Shown here: positions 8,845 through 16,196 of the stretch, piece after piece
How positions within the stretch are numbered: position 1 is the stretch's first letter
Layout: every line of letters starts with the position of its first letter
DNA from: Candidatus Desulfaltia bathyphila
GTDB lineage: Bacteria; Desulfobacterota; Desulfobacteria; Desulfobacterales; ETH-SRB1
Direction of reading: 5' to 3'
Assembly (NCBI GenBank): GCA_014381545.1
Contig: JACNLL010000053.1
Coordinates: 1-36,312, forward strand
Length of the DNA stretch: 36,312 nucleotides
Translations under genes and position numbers: made by a program
Notes under the pieces: model-generated
Told to the model about the DNA's origin: nothing
Database searches by the model: none
The model's input: only the letters and a program-made list of their open reading frames with translations

Positions 8845-10068
8845 TTATAGGTATAAAGAGACAATGCCGAGATCCTTATCCCCTCTTCCAGATAGATTTA
8901 CTACAATAATTTCGTTTTGCGGCCTGCGTGCTGCTTCTACCATGGCCCAGGCAATAGCATGTGAACTTTCCAGGGCTGGAATAATTCCCTCCAGAACGCA
9001 AAGAGTCTTAAATGCTTCTAATGCCTGTTCATCATCTATGGAAACATATTGCACCCTGTTTAAATCCTTTAACAACGAATGTTCGGGCCCAACTCCGGGA
9101 TAATCAAGTCCGGCTGCGATCGAATGGGCTTCCTGAATTTGGCCGTTCTCATCCTGAAGCAGGTAAGACTTGGAACCATGCAAAACCCCTATTGAACCTT
9201 CTCCAAGGGTTGCCGCATGTTTTTTTGTTTTAATTCCCTTTCCTGCTGCTTCAACTCCAACCATTTCCAAAGGATCGTCCATAAAAGCATAAAAAAGCCC
9301 CATGGCATTGCTTCCTCCACCAACGCAGGCAATCAGCACTGCCGGGAGTCCGCCGGTTCTTCTGAGAATCTGCTCCCGTGTTTCATTCCCGATTACTCTT
9401 TGAAATTCCCTGACCATCACAGGATAGGGGTGGGGTCCTGCAACCGATCCTATTACATAAAAGGTATCCCGAACCGCCTTAACCCAGAAACGCATCGCCT
9501 CATTCATCGCATCTTTAAGGGTCATCGTTCCTGAAGTTACAGGTATAACTTCCGCTCCCAGAAGTTTCATCCGCTGGACATTTGCAGACTGTCTTTGTAT
9601 GTCTTCTGTCCCCATAAATATTCGGCACTCCATTCCAAAAAGGGCGGCTGCCGTTGCCGTAGCCACGCCGTGCTGACCTGCGCCTGTTTCGGCAATAAGC
9701 TTTTTTTTGCCCATCCGTCGAGCCAGAAGGGCCTGGCCCAACGTATTGTTGATTTTATGAGCTCCGGTATGGACAAGATCCTCCCGCTTTAGATATATAA
9801 ATGCGCCGTCAAGGTGTTCGCTCAATCGTTTAGCGTAGAAAAGCGGCGTTGGACGGCCCGCATAATTGCGAAGCAATCTTTTGAATTCGTCCTGAAAACC
9901 CGGATCCGGGACTATTTTGTTATAGGCTTCATCCAATTCTAATAAAGCCGGCATCAGGGTTTCTCCAACGTAACGTCCCCCGTAGAGGCCAAAATGGCCT
10001 CTTGAATCAGGGTATTCTCCTGCTTTGAATTGTTTACTATTTTGAATAGGTTTTTCTTTGTTGCCCAT
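8845..10068 (-). CDS. trpB: Tryptophan synthase beta chain
   Basis: This PLP enzyme condenses indole with serine to make tryptophan. The 407-aa protein carries the PLP lysine in [13 protein letters not shown] and the phosphate-binding loop GGGSNAMG. It also has the N-terminal [14 protein letters not shown] region typical of the TrpB1 type, which partners with TrpA. The start codon overlaps the trpF stop as TAATG, indicating translational coupling. Confidence 0.98.
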   Translation of the reverse strand: MGNKEKPIQNSKQFKAGEYPDSRGHFGLYGGRYVGETLMPALLELDEAYNKIVPDPGFQDEFKRLLRNYAGRPTPLFYAKRLSEHLDGAFIYLKREDLVHTGAHKINNTLGQALLARRMGKKKLIAETGAGQHGVATATAAALFGMECRIFMGTEDIQRQSANVQRMKLLGAEVIPVTSGTMTLKDAMNEAMRFWVKAVRDTFYVIGSVAGPHPYPVMVREFQRVIGNETREQILRRTGGLPAVLIACVGGGSNAMGLFYAFMDDPLEMVGVEAAGKGIKTKKHAATLGEGSIGVLHGSKSYLLQDENGQIQEAHSIAAGLDYPGVGPEHSLLKDLNRVQYVSIDDEQALEAFKTLCVLEGIIPALESSHAIAWAMVEAARRPQNEIIVVNLSGRGDKDLGIVSLYL

Positions 10069-10760
10069 TAAAAAATTCTCCTTATATCTTTTCTGTCTAT
10101 TTTATCGAAACGCCGTGATAAAGCCTCCATAAATGATTTTACCTTGCCGGAGTCCTTTCTTCCGGGACATGACTCAACGCCTGAACTTACATCCACGGCA
10201 TCCGGGGCACTCTCAGTTACGGCGCGACAGATATTTTCGGGCGCAAGCCCTCCGGCCAGGATAAAAGGGTATTGTTCGCCGAAACCGTATGCTTTCTCCC
10301 AATCCCATTGAAGCGCATTGCCGCCAGGGAGTATGCCTTTGCCGCATTCCACAAGATATGCTGATGCCCGGTAATTTTCGGCCTCCTCAAGCGATGGTCT
10401 GCATTCGGCAAACAAGGCTTTAATCACAAGAATATTTTCTTGAACAAGCCGGCTGACCAGCTCAGGTGATTCGCTGCCGTGCAATTGAACACAATCCAGA
10501 TAACAATAATTTACTTTTTGCATTATCTTGTCAAATGTTTCATTCACAAACACACCTACTGTTTTCACCTTACCTGATACAGCCATGCATATTTTTTTTG
10601 CCTGATCTTCGGTTACATGCCTCGGGCTTTTGGGGAAAAAGACACATCCAATTGCATCAACTCCGAGCGCCGCGCATTCCAATGCTTCTTCAACACGTGT
10701 CAAGCCGCATACCTTAACCTGAGGTTTGTAGCCATTTTCTATTTTTTGTTTTAGGCTCAT
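10068..10760 (-). CDS. trpF: Phosphoribosylanthranilate isomerase
   Basis: It converts N-(5-phosphoribosyl)anthranilate to the carboxyphenylamino-deoxyribulose phosphate that TrpC uses. The 230-aa barrel has the N-terminal catalytic cysteine motif [11 protein letters not shown], the VQLHG strand, and the C-terminal phosphate-binding [12 protein letters not shown] and VDVSSGVES with the catalytic aspartate. The start overlaps the end of trpC by four bases, and the stop overlaps trpB by one. About 15 extra N-terminal residues precede the usual start of the fold. Confidence 0.96.
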   Translation of the reverse strand: MSLKQKIENGYKPQVKVCGLTRVEEALECAALGVDAIGCVFFPKSPRHVTEDQAKKICMAVSGKVKTVGVFVNETFDKIMQKVNYCYLDCVQLHGSESPELVSRLVQENILVIKALFAECRPSLEEAENYRASAYLVECGKGILPGGNALQWDWEKAYGFGEQYPFILAGGLAPENICRAVTESAPDAVDVSSGVESCPGRKDSGKVKSFMEALSRRFDKIDRKDIRRIF

Positions 10761-11551
10761 CGTTTCCCCATAAGACTCATCAGAAAATCCCTTGGGTTTA
10801 ACGCGCGCATAAGGCTTTCCCCGATTAGAAAGTTCCAGATTCCAGCTTTCTGTATCTTTTCTATATCTTCGCGCGTCCTGATTCCGCTTGCAGCCACAGC
10901 AACCTGATCCGGTTTGAGAAGGGAAGCCATGTTAATTGTCGTATTGATATCGGTTTTAAATGTGCTCAAATCACGATTATTAATGCCGATAAGCCTGGCT
11001 CCCGCGTTAGTGGCAAGTTCAAAGTCCTCTTTTGTATTGATTTCAACAAGGGCATCCATATTTAGTTCATTACAGAGATTGAGATAATCTTTCAGCTGAT
11101 TTTGCGAAAGAATACGGGCAATAAGAAGAACTGCATCAGCGCCTATCACTGCAGATTCATAAATCTGATACGCAGAAATCAAAAAGTCTTTTCGAAGAAC
11201 CGGAATGGTTACAGCCTGCCGCGCTGTTTTAAAGTCTTTTATACTGCCTTTAAAATAAGTCCTGTCCGTAAGAACCGACAAGGCTGCCGCTCCTCCGCGC
11301 TCATATTCCGAAGCGTATATGGCAGGATTGATATCTCTGCGTATTTCCCCTTTAGAGGGAGAGGCCCGTTTGATTTCAGCGATAATATTTATTCCCGAAG
11401 GTCCGGGCTGCTCAAGTTTTTTAAAAAACATGCGCCTTTTTTGAGGCACAGCCGCTTTATCACGGAGCAGGCTTTCCGGTAAACTCCTTCTTGCCGCAGC
11501 AACTTCCTCTTTTTTATCAGCTATGATTTTCGTTAAGAAATCCTTATTCAT
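10757..11551 (-). CDS. trpC: Indole-3-glycerol phosphate synthase
   Basis: It closes the pyrrole ring to form indole-3-glycerol phosphate. The 264-aa protein has the signature IIAEIKRASPSKGEI near residue 55. LRKDFLISAYQIYES and LIGINNRDL contain the catalytic Lys/Glu/Asn residues, and the C-terminus has the phosphate-binding VAASGIRTRED. It is a separate gene, not fused to trpF as in enterobacteria. A 332-bp repeat-filled gap separates it from trpD upstream. All other junctions in the operon are overlapping or short. Confidence 0.97.
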   Translation of the reverse strand: MNKDFLTKIIADKKEEVAAARRSLPESLLRDKAAVPQKRRMFFKKLEQPGPSGINIIAEIKRASPSKGEIRRDINPAIYASEYERGGAAALSVLTDRTYFKGSIKDFKTARQAVTIPVLRKDFLISAYQIYESAVIGADAVLLIARILSQNQLKDYLNLCNELNMDALVEINTKEDFELATNAGARLIGINNRDLSTFKTDINTTINMASLLKPDQVAVAASGIRTREDIEKIQKAGIWNFLIGESLMRALNPRDFLMSLMGKR

Positions 11552-11614
11552 TTACTTTTCATTCCTGTTTAGCCGTAATGTTTTAGCCTTATGCAACAAA
11601 TTATATGCAATCGA

Positions 11615-11813
11615 GCTTCAAGTGTGATTAAATTTAAAGCAGGAAACTGTTTGAAGGAATTAGAGATCGTTAAGAAAGAACCTGACACAAAATGTTATTT
11701 TTGCCTGATTGTTTGCTTAAACCATCATTATTTTTTACAGTTATGGTGGGTTCTTTTTTTATGATCTCTTATTCGTGAGTTTTTCCTGGTTTAAATTTGA
11801 TTATACTTGAAGC
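11615..11813. repeat. 199-bp MITE-like inverted-repeat element, copy 2 (within trp operon)
   Basis: The terminal arms at 11615-11643 and 11785-11813 are inverted repeats with about four mismatches in 29 bp. The inner GAAAGAACC/GGTTCTTT pair and the GGAAACTGTTT segment are shared with copy 1 at 4976-5174, and the length is identical. No open reading frame is present. Confidence 0.8.
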
Positions 11814-11820
11814 GTATTTA

Positions 11821-11843
11821 TTTTCAAAGAGCTAAAGTGTTAC
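11821..11843. repeat. 23-bp repeat, second copy
   Basis: It is identical to 7989-8011 at the end of trpA and lies directly beside the 199-bp element. On the minus strand it again reads VTL-stop, but outside any gene. Confidence 0.7.
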
Positions 11844-11883
11844 GTTTACCCAAATATGGTTATGGTTTTTCAGACAAAAAGTT

Positions 11884-12900
11884 TCATCCATTTTCCTGAG
11901 TATATCTTGCCAGTTTTTCAAGTTTTTCCGCAGCAGCCCCGCTGTCAATGGAGGTTTCAGCAAGACTGATGCCTTCTTTAAAATCTTTGGCTTTTCCGGC
12001 AGCAACAAGAGCAGCCGAAGCATTCAGCACAACTACATCCCTTTTCGGGCCCTTTTCGCCGGCAAGGATTTTTCGAGTTATGCCGGCATTTTCTTCAGAG
12101 TCTCCGCCTGCAAGATTTTTGGGATTTGCTTTGCCTCCGAAAAAATGTTCAGGGGTTATATCATACGTGCGGATAAGATCGTCTTTAAGCTCGGAAATGC
12201 GGGTTGGCGCGCAAACCGAGATTTCATCCAGCCCATCATGACCGTGCACGATAAATGCCCTCTTTGTGCCTAACAACCGAAGGGCGTGCGCAAACATTTC
12301 AGTTAGTTCGGGGGCATACACGCCAAGTAGCTGGCAATTGGCTCCGGCGGGATTTGTTAGAGGCCCAAGCATGTTGAAAATGCTGCGTATTCCAATCTCC
12401 TTTCTTGCTTTGGCTGCATATCGCATTGCCCCGTGATAAAGGGGAGCATAAAGAAAACCAATTCCGATCTCTTCAATGGCCTCTTCCACTATTTCCGGAT
12501 TTATATCCAGTTTTACTCCCATTGCTTCAAGAAGATCGGCGCTGCCGCACTTGCTTGAAACAGAGCGGTTCCCATGCTTGGCCACAGTTACTCCGCAGCC
12601 TGCGACTATAAAAGCGGTAGTGGTTGAAATATTAAAGGTTTGAGCAGCGTCTCCGCCCGTGCCGCATGTGTCCACAACAGTCTGGGAAGATACTTGAATG
12701 CGTAAAGCCTTTCTTCGCATAGCCTTGGCTGCTCCGGCCAGCTCCTCAAATGTTTCACCCTTTGTGGCAAGAGCCGCCATAAAGGCTCCGATCTGCGCAT
12801 CGGTTATACTGCCCGAAAAAATTTCAGTAATCATTTCAGACATTTCGTTTCCGCTTAAATTTTTCCTGTGGACGATTTTATTTAGATTTTCCCGAAACAT
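11884..12900 (-). CDS. trpD: Anthranilate phosphoribosyltransferase
   Basis: It transfers phosphoribosyl from PRPP to anthranilate. The 338-aa protein shows the PRPP-binding glycine-rich loop VDTCGTGGDAAQTFNIST, the KHGNRSVSSKCGSAD segment and the RSIFNMLGPLTNPA signature. It is not fused to trpG. It overlaps the end of trpG by 23 bases, so translation is probably coupled. Confidence 0.97.
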   Translation of the reverse strand: MFRENLNKIVHRKNLSGNEMSEMITEIFSGSITDAQIGAFMAALATKGETFEELAGAAKAMRRKALRIQVSSQTVVDTCGTGGDAAQTFNISTTTAFIVAGCGVTVAKHGNRSVSSKCGSADLLEAMGVKLDINPEIVEEAIEEIGIGFLYAPLYHGAMRYAAKARKEIGIRSIFNMLGPLTNPAGANCQLLGVYAPELTEMFAHALRLLGTKRAFIVHGHDGLDEISVCAPTRISELKDDLIRTYDITPEHFFGGKANPKNLAGGDSEENAGITRKILAGEKGPKRDVVVLNASAALVAAGKAKDFKEGISLAETSIDSGAAAEKLEKLARYTQENG

Positions 12901-13477
12901 AGCACTTATTCTCCTTTTGTTGCAAAAAATTTCTTAGAATCCGCTTACCCAGTGGAGTCATGATTGATTCCGGATGAAACTGAATCCCTTCCGTGCAATG
13001 CTCGCGATGCCTTATCCCCATAATTTCGCCGTCCTCAGACTCCGAGGTGATTTCAAAACATTCAGGCAGATCATCCCTGGACACGGACAAAGAGTGATAG
13101 CGCATGGCCTTAAAAGGTTTGCTGATGCCCTGATACAGCGTTTTCCCATCAGCATGAATTAAGGAGGTTTTGCCATGCATGAGCCTCTTTGCTGAAACCA
13201 CCCTGCCTCCAAAGGCCACGGCAATGGCCTGATGCCCGAGACATACGCCAAGAATCGGGATGTGTCCAGAAAAATGCTTTATTACCGAAAGGGTTATTCC
13301 AGCCGATTCCGGCCTGCCCGGGCCAGGCGATATTATGATACCGGAAGGATTCCAGGAGACAATATCTGAAATAGAGGCTGCGTCGTTTCGCATGACCTTA
13401 ACCGGAGAACCTAACTGCTCAACATATTGAACCAGGTTGTAAGTAAATGAATCATAGTTATCAATCATCAGGATCAT
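12878..13477 (-). CDS. trpG: Anthranilate synthase glutamine amidotransferase subunit
   Basis: It supplies ammonia from glutamine to TrpE. The 199-aa class I amidotransferase begins with IDNYDSFTYNLVQYVEQLG, has the oxyanion loop ISPGPGRPESAG, the catalytic cysteine in GVCLGHQAIA, and the His-Glu pair in GIQFHPESIMT. TrpG/PabA proteins can serve both anthranilate and p-aminobenzoate synthases. The location between trpE and trpD points to tryptophan synthesis as its main role. The start overlaps trpE by four bases. Confidence 0.96.
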   Translation of the reverse strand: MILMIDNYDSFTYNLVQYVEQLGSPVKVMRNDAASISDIVSWNPSGIIISPGPGRPESAGITLSVIKHFSGHIPILGVCLGHQAIAVAFGGRVVSAKRLMHGKTSLIHADGKTLYQGISKPFKAMRYHSLSVSRDDLPECFEITSESEDGEIMGIRHREHCTEGIQFHPESIMTPLGKRILRNFLQQKENKCYVSGKSK

Positions 13478-14982
13478 CTCTTTTCTCCTTGCAAAAGCTC
13501 CAAAGCCTTCTGTATCGCCATCGCTTTATTGACGGTTTCCACCCGTTCCCGCTCAGGGTCCGAATCCGCGACTATTCCTGCTCCCGCGCGAACCGTAAGC
13601 CGTCCGTTTTCAATACAGGCGGTCCGGATAGTGATCGCCATGTCCATATTTCCATGAAACGAAATATAGCCCACAGCCCCTCCGTAAGGGCCTCTTGGTT
13701 CTTTTTCCAGTTCTGCGATAATTTCCATGGCTCTGACCTTTGGGGCACCTGACAGGGTGCCCGCAGGAAATGTAGCGGCAAGAAGATCCCACGCATCACA
13801 ATCGGATCGCAGATCACAGCATATATTGGAAACAAGATGCATTACATGAGAATATCGTTCAACAACCATTAACTCGGTTACCTGCACGGTTCCTACCTCT
13901 GCTACCCGTCCAAGATCATTTCGCCCCAGATCGACCAGCATAAGGTGTTCCGCCCGTTCCTTTTCATCGGCAAGAAGTTCGTCGGCAAGCGTTCTGTCCT
14001 CTTGTTCATTTTTTCCTCTCGGGCGTGTGCCGGCAATTGGTCGAAGAGTAGCAATGCCGTTTTCCAGCCGAACCATTGTTTCCGGCGAAGAGCCGACAAG
14101 AGCCACATCATCTATATGCATAAAATACAGATAAGGGGACGGGTTGATATATCGCTGAGCGCGATAGAGTGTCCATAGATCAGGAGGCGCATCGCAAACA
14201 AAGGGCTGAGATATAACCGCCTGAATCACATCCCCTGCCCTGATATATTCCTTTATCCTTTTTACGTAAGACCGATAGGTGTCGGGCTCCTGCTGAGGGG
14301 TCAGATTATACCTCTTTTGACATGCATTGTCATTGTTTTCGGGTAATTGTCTGTCGATTGCCCGTAACATGGATTGGATACGTATCTTCGCTGATTCAAA
14401 GACTTTTTCAACAGCCTGATCGGTTTTCTGATTGTTTTCCCGATCTTCATCCAGAAAGGTTATTACAATACAAAGCAATGTGTTTCGAATATTATCAAAA
14501 ATAAGCAGCTCATCAGGCACTATAAAATTTGCAAGCGGCTTTTCTTTTGGCCACTGATTCGGAACAGTTTCGATAAAGGAAACCATTTCATAAGCCAGGT
14601 ACCCGACCATCCCTCCCCAAAACCTTGGCAGTTCAGGCATGTCAGCCGGATTAAACCTGCTCATAAAGTCCCTTAGAACTGTTAGCGGCTCTCCATTATG
14701 AGGAATCTTATTGACGTAACCCTTGTTTTGAATTTCCACAAATTCCGAGTATATGCGGATATGAAATCGGGCGGAAGCGCTCAAAAAACTGTATCTTCCC
14801 CAACGTTCCCCTCCTTCGACACTTTCTAATAAAAAAACAGGGCCTTTATTATTATAGATTTTTTTAAGCAAAGAAACCGGAGTCTCCGTATCTGCCAGTA
14901 TTTCGGCGCAAACCGGTATCACATTATTTTTCCCGGCTAAAATACGGAATTGATCTTTGTCGGGGAATTGTTTTATAAGCAT
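13474..14982 (-). CDS. trpE: Anthranilate synthase component I
   Basis: It converts chorismate to anthranilate and is the first committed step of the pathway. The 502-aa protein has the LLES motif in FLLESVEGGERWGR, part of the tryptophan feedback site in this family. The chorismate-binding domain shows LVGSSPETMVRL, RPIAGTRPRG and GAGIVADSDPERE. The ATG is preceded by GAGGAAATATAT, a good ribosome-binding site. It is the first structural gene of the operon. Transcription reaches it only through the attenuator at 15025-15096. Confidence 0.98.
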   Translation of the reverse strand: MLIKQFPDKDQFRILAGKNNVIPVCAEILADTETPVSLLKKIYNNKGPVFLLESVEGGERWGRYSFLSASARFHIRIYSEFVEIQNKGYVNKIPHNGEPLTVLRDFMSRFNPADMPELPRFWGGMVGYLAYEMVSFIETVPNQWPKEKPLANFIVPDELLIFDNIRNTLLCIVITFLDEDRENNQKTDQAVEKVFESAKIRIQSMLRAIDRQLPENNDNACQKRYNLTPQQEPDTYRSYVKRIKEYIRAGDVIQAVISQPFVCDAPPDLWTLYRAQRYINPSPYLYFMHIDDVALVGSSPETMVRLENGIATLRPIAGTRPRGKNEQEDRTLADELLADEKERAEHLMLVDLGRNDLGRVAEVGTVQVTELMVVERYSHVMHLVSNICCDLRSDCDAWDLLAATFPAGTLSGAPKVRAMEIIAELEKEPRGPYGGAVGYISFHGNMDMAITIRTACIENGRLTVRAGAGIVADSDPERERVETVNKAMAIQKALELLQGEKR

Positions 14983-15024
14983 ATATATTTCCTCTGCCTG
15001 AAACGATTAACAGGTTAATGGAAT

Positions 15025-15053
15025 AAAAAAAGACCGTGAAAATTTCCACAGCC
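15025..15053 (-). terminator. Second hairpin plus U7 in the trp leader
   Basis: On the minus strand GGCTGTGGAAA pairs with TTTTCACGGTC (11 bp including several G-U pairs; positions 15032-15053) and is followed by seven Ts (15025-15031). It is a plausible back-up terminator directly after the main attenuator. Confidence 0.65.
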
Positions 15054-15063
15054 TTTTTAAAAC

Positions 15064-15096
15064 AAAAAGACCGCAGGCTTTGAGTTTCCTGCGGTC
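15064..15096 (-). terminator. trp attenuator (intrinsic terminator)
   Basis: On the minus strand GACCGCAGG (15088-15096) and CCTGCGGTC (15069-15077) form a perfect 9-bp stem with a 10-nt loop, followed by five Ts. The leader-peptide region contains CCTGTGG (15133-15139). It can pair over seven positions with CCGCAGG of the terminator stem, giving an alternative antiterminator. This is the expected arrangement for ribosome-mediated attenuation. Confidence 0.85.
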
Positions 15097-15116
15097 CTTA
15101 AAACTTTTAACTAAAA

Positions 15117-15218
15117 TCAGGTTGGTGAAGTTCCACAGGCAAACTCGTTGATATAAGCCCGCCACCACCAGAATATAGATAACTGATCTTTAATTTTATG
15201 ATTTTCGATTGTTTTCAT
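15117..15218 (-). CDS. trpL: trp operon leader peptide
   Basis: This is a 33-codon open frame directly upstream of the attenuator, too short for ordinary gene calling. It begins ATG-AAA-ACA-ATC and contains three consecutive tryptophan codons at residues 17-19 (15162-15170; peptide context SIFWWWRAY), ending in TGA at 15117. An AGGAAA ribosome-binding site lies about ten bases before the ATG. When tryptophan-charged tRNA is scarce, a ribosome stalled at the Trp codons would leave CCTGTGG (15133-15139) free to pair with the first arm of the terminator and allow read-through into trpE. The Trp-codon segment itself could pair with the CACCAACC segment near 15120-15127, which would restore the terminator. 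The peptide need have no other function. Confidence 0.9.
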   Translation of the reverse strand: MKTIENHKIKDQLSIFWWWRAYINEFACGTSPT

Positions 15219-15245
15219 TTGTAAAATTTCCTATAAGATTTTGAT

Positions 15246-15275
15246 TTAATAATTGTTTTGCTTTATATTTGTCAA
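15246..15275 (-). promoter_or_regulatory. Predicted sigma-70-type promoter of the trp operon
   Basis: On the minus strand a perfect -35 box TTGACA (15270-15275) is followed after 18 bases by TATTAA (15246-15251). Transcription would start roughly 20 bases before the leader-peptide ATG. A TTATTA hexamer at 17-bp spacing is an alternative -10. The promoter shares an 87-bp divergent gap with cinA. I see no clear TrpR operator palindrome. Confidence 0.6.
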
Positions 15276-15305
15276 GCTTTTTTTATTTAGGAGAAAATTT
15301 CAGAT

Positions 15306-15884
15306 ATGGCAGCAAAAACACTAAACACGGAGAGAGACCTTTGCAAAATTGAACTTTTTTCAAAGGTCTCTGGGAATAAAATCTGTTTGGACGAAAAGGC
15401 GGGAATTGAAGTCGTCAGGCAGATCGGCAAACTCCTTTGCCGGCAAAATGCCGGCATTGCGATTGCAGAAAGTTGTACAGGCGGCCTTATATCCCATATG
15501 ATTACAAATATGCCGGGAAGCTCGGACTATTTTCTTTTATCATGTGTAACCTATTCAAATGAAACCAAAATAAATTTGCTTGGAGTATCACCCGAAACAA
15601 TAAAACAATACGGAGCAGTGCATGAGGAGACCGCAAAAGAGATGGCTCAAGGGGTGCGACGGATTGCAGGCGCAACTTATGGACTTTCGACAAGCGGCAT
15701 TGCCGGGCCGGGCGGGGCAACAGATGATAAGCCTGTAGGAACCGTATGTATCGGGCTTGCCACGCCCAAATATGTAAAAGGGTATTGTTTCAACTTTGCC
15801 GGTAATGACAGACTTACGAATAAAAAAATATTTGCCATGAAAGCCCTTGATCTGTTGAGAACAGAACTTCTGGAGCAAAATTGA
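15306..15884 (+). CDS. CinA C-terminal-domain protein (nicotinamide-nucleotide amidase)
   Basis: This family deamidates NMN to nicotinate mononucleotide in pyridine-nucleotide salvage. The single PncC/CinA-C domain spans about residues 35-190, with IAIAESCTGGLISHMIT, VTYSNETKINLLGV, TSGIAGPGGATDDKPVGTV and a C-terminal helix. The N-terminal COG1058 half of full-length CinA is absent, as in PncC/YgaD-type proteins. The first 30 or so residues are encoded by an inverted GAGACCTTTG repeat (15333-15371) and do not belong to the normal fold. The start at 15306 has AGGAG 12 bases upstream, so the repeat may really be translated. The stop TGA is supplied by another repeat, GATGGCGTCGTAAAAAGT. Confidence 0.9.
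   Translation: MAAKTLNTERDLCKIELFSKVSGNKICLDEKAGIEVVRQIGKLLCRQNAGIAIAESCTGGLISHMITNMPGSSDYFLLSCVTYSNETKINLLGVSPETIKQYGAVHEETAKEMAQGVRRIAGATYGLSTSGIAGPGGATDDKPVGTVCIGLATPKYVKGYCFNFAGNDRLTNKKIFAMKALDLLRTELLEQN
15333..15371. repeat. GAGACCTTTG-family inverted pair inside the cinA 5' end
   Basis: AGAGACCTTTGCAAAA (15333-15348) faces TTTTTTCAAAGGTCTCT (15355-15371), a near-perfect inverted repeat with a 6-nt spacer. It lies within the annotated start of the cinA-type gene and would put a strong hairpin in its mRNA about 30 bases after the start codon. Confidence 0.8.
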
Positions 15885-15901
15885 TGGCGTCGTAAAAAGT
15901 C
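15883..15901. repeat. GATGGCGTCGTAAAAAGTC repeat, half copy
   Basis: This 19-bp segment also occurs at 31083-31101, where it is one end of a 127-bp inverted-repeat element. Here it supplies the TGA stop of the cinA-type gene (AATTGATGG). No matching right end is obvious downstream. Confidence 0.7.
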
Positions 15902-15962
15902 AAATTCATCAGGTGTTAAGTGTTAGTTCCTTATTAATAAATTTTGTGTTTTTTATGGCAGA

Positions 15963-16180
15963 AAAAATATATATCTCACCGCTAAGACGCAAAGAACGCA
16001 AAGGTTAAAGATTTTTTTGTTTTCCGTTGAGAGGACGGAAAACAAAAAGAAACGCATTATTAAGATTATCATTCGAAGATATATTGTATTTACTTAAACA
16101 GCTTAGTTTTTAAATTGTCGCCTCTCACGACAATTTAAAAAAAATAAACTTCTTTGCGTGCTCTGCGGCTTTGCGGTGAA
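15963..16180 (+). repeat. Two-hairpin element with complementary loops, copy B
   Basis: This is the inverted full-length copy of 7745-7960. The first hairpin has TTTTTGTTTTCCGT (16014-16027), loop TGAGAGG (16028-16034) and its complement (16035-16048). The second has TAAATTGTCG (16111-16120), loop CCTCTCA (16121-16127) and CGACAATTTA (16128-16137). Stems and loops are identical to copy A although the linker differs at many positions. The right end runs up to the start of the rlmD gene. It occupies most of the 312-bp cinA-rlmD gap. Confidence 0.85.
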
Positions 16181-16196
16181 TAAAAAAGATGAAAAT

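Larger units (their letters stand above)
11552..11883. other. 332-bp gap inside the trp operon
   Basis: This stretch separates trpD from trpC. It contains copy 2 of the 199-bp inverted-repeat element and copy 2 of the 23-bp repeat (11821-11843). There is no gene. Because the trp transcript must cross it, the element would form a large RNA hairpin between trpD and trpC. Confidence 0.6.

Noticed and set aside
13572-13835. Open frames antisense or out of frame within trpE and other core genes
   Set aside because: They overlap strongly supported genes and show no family motifs; they are shadows.
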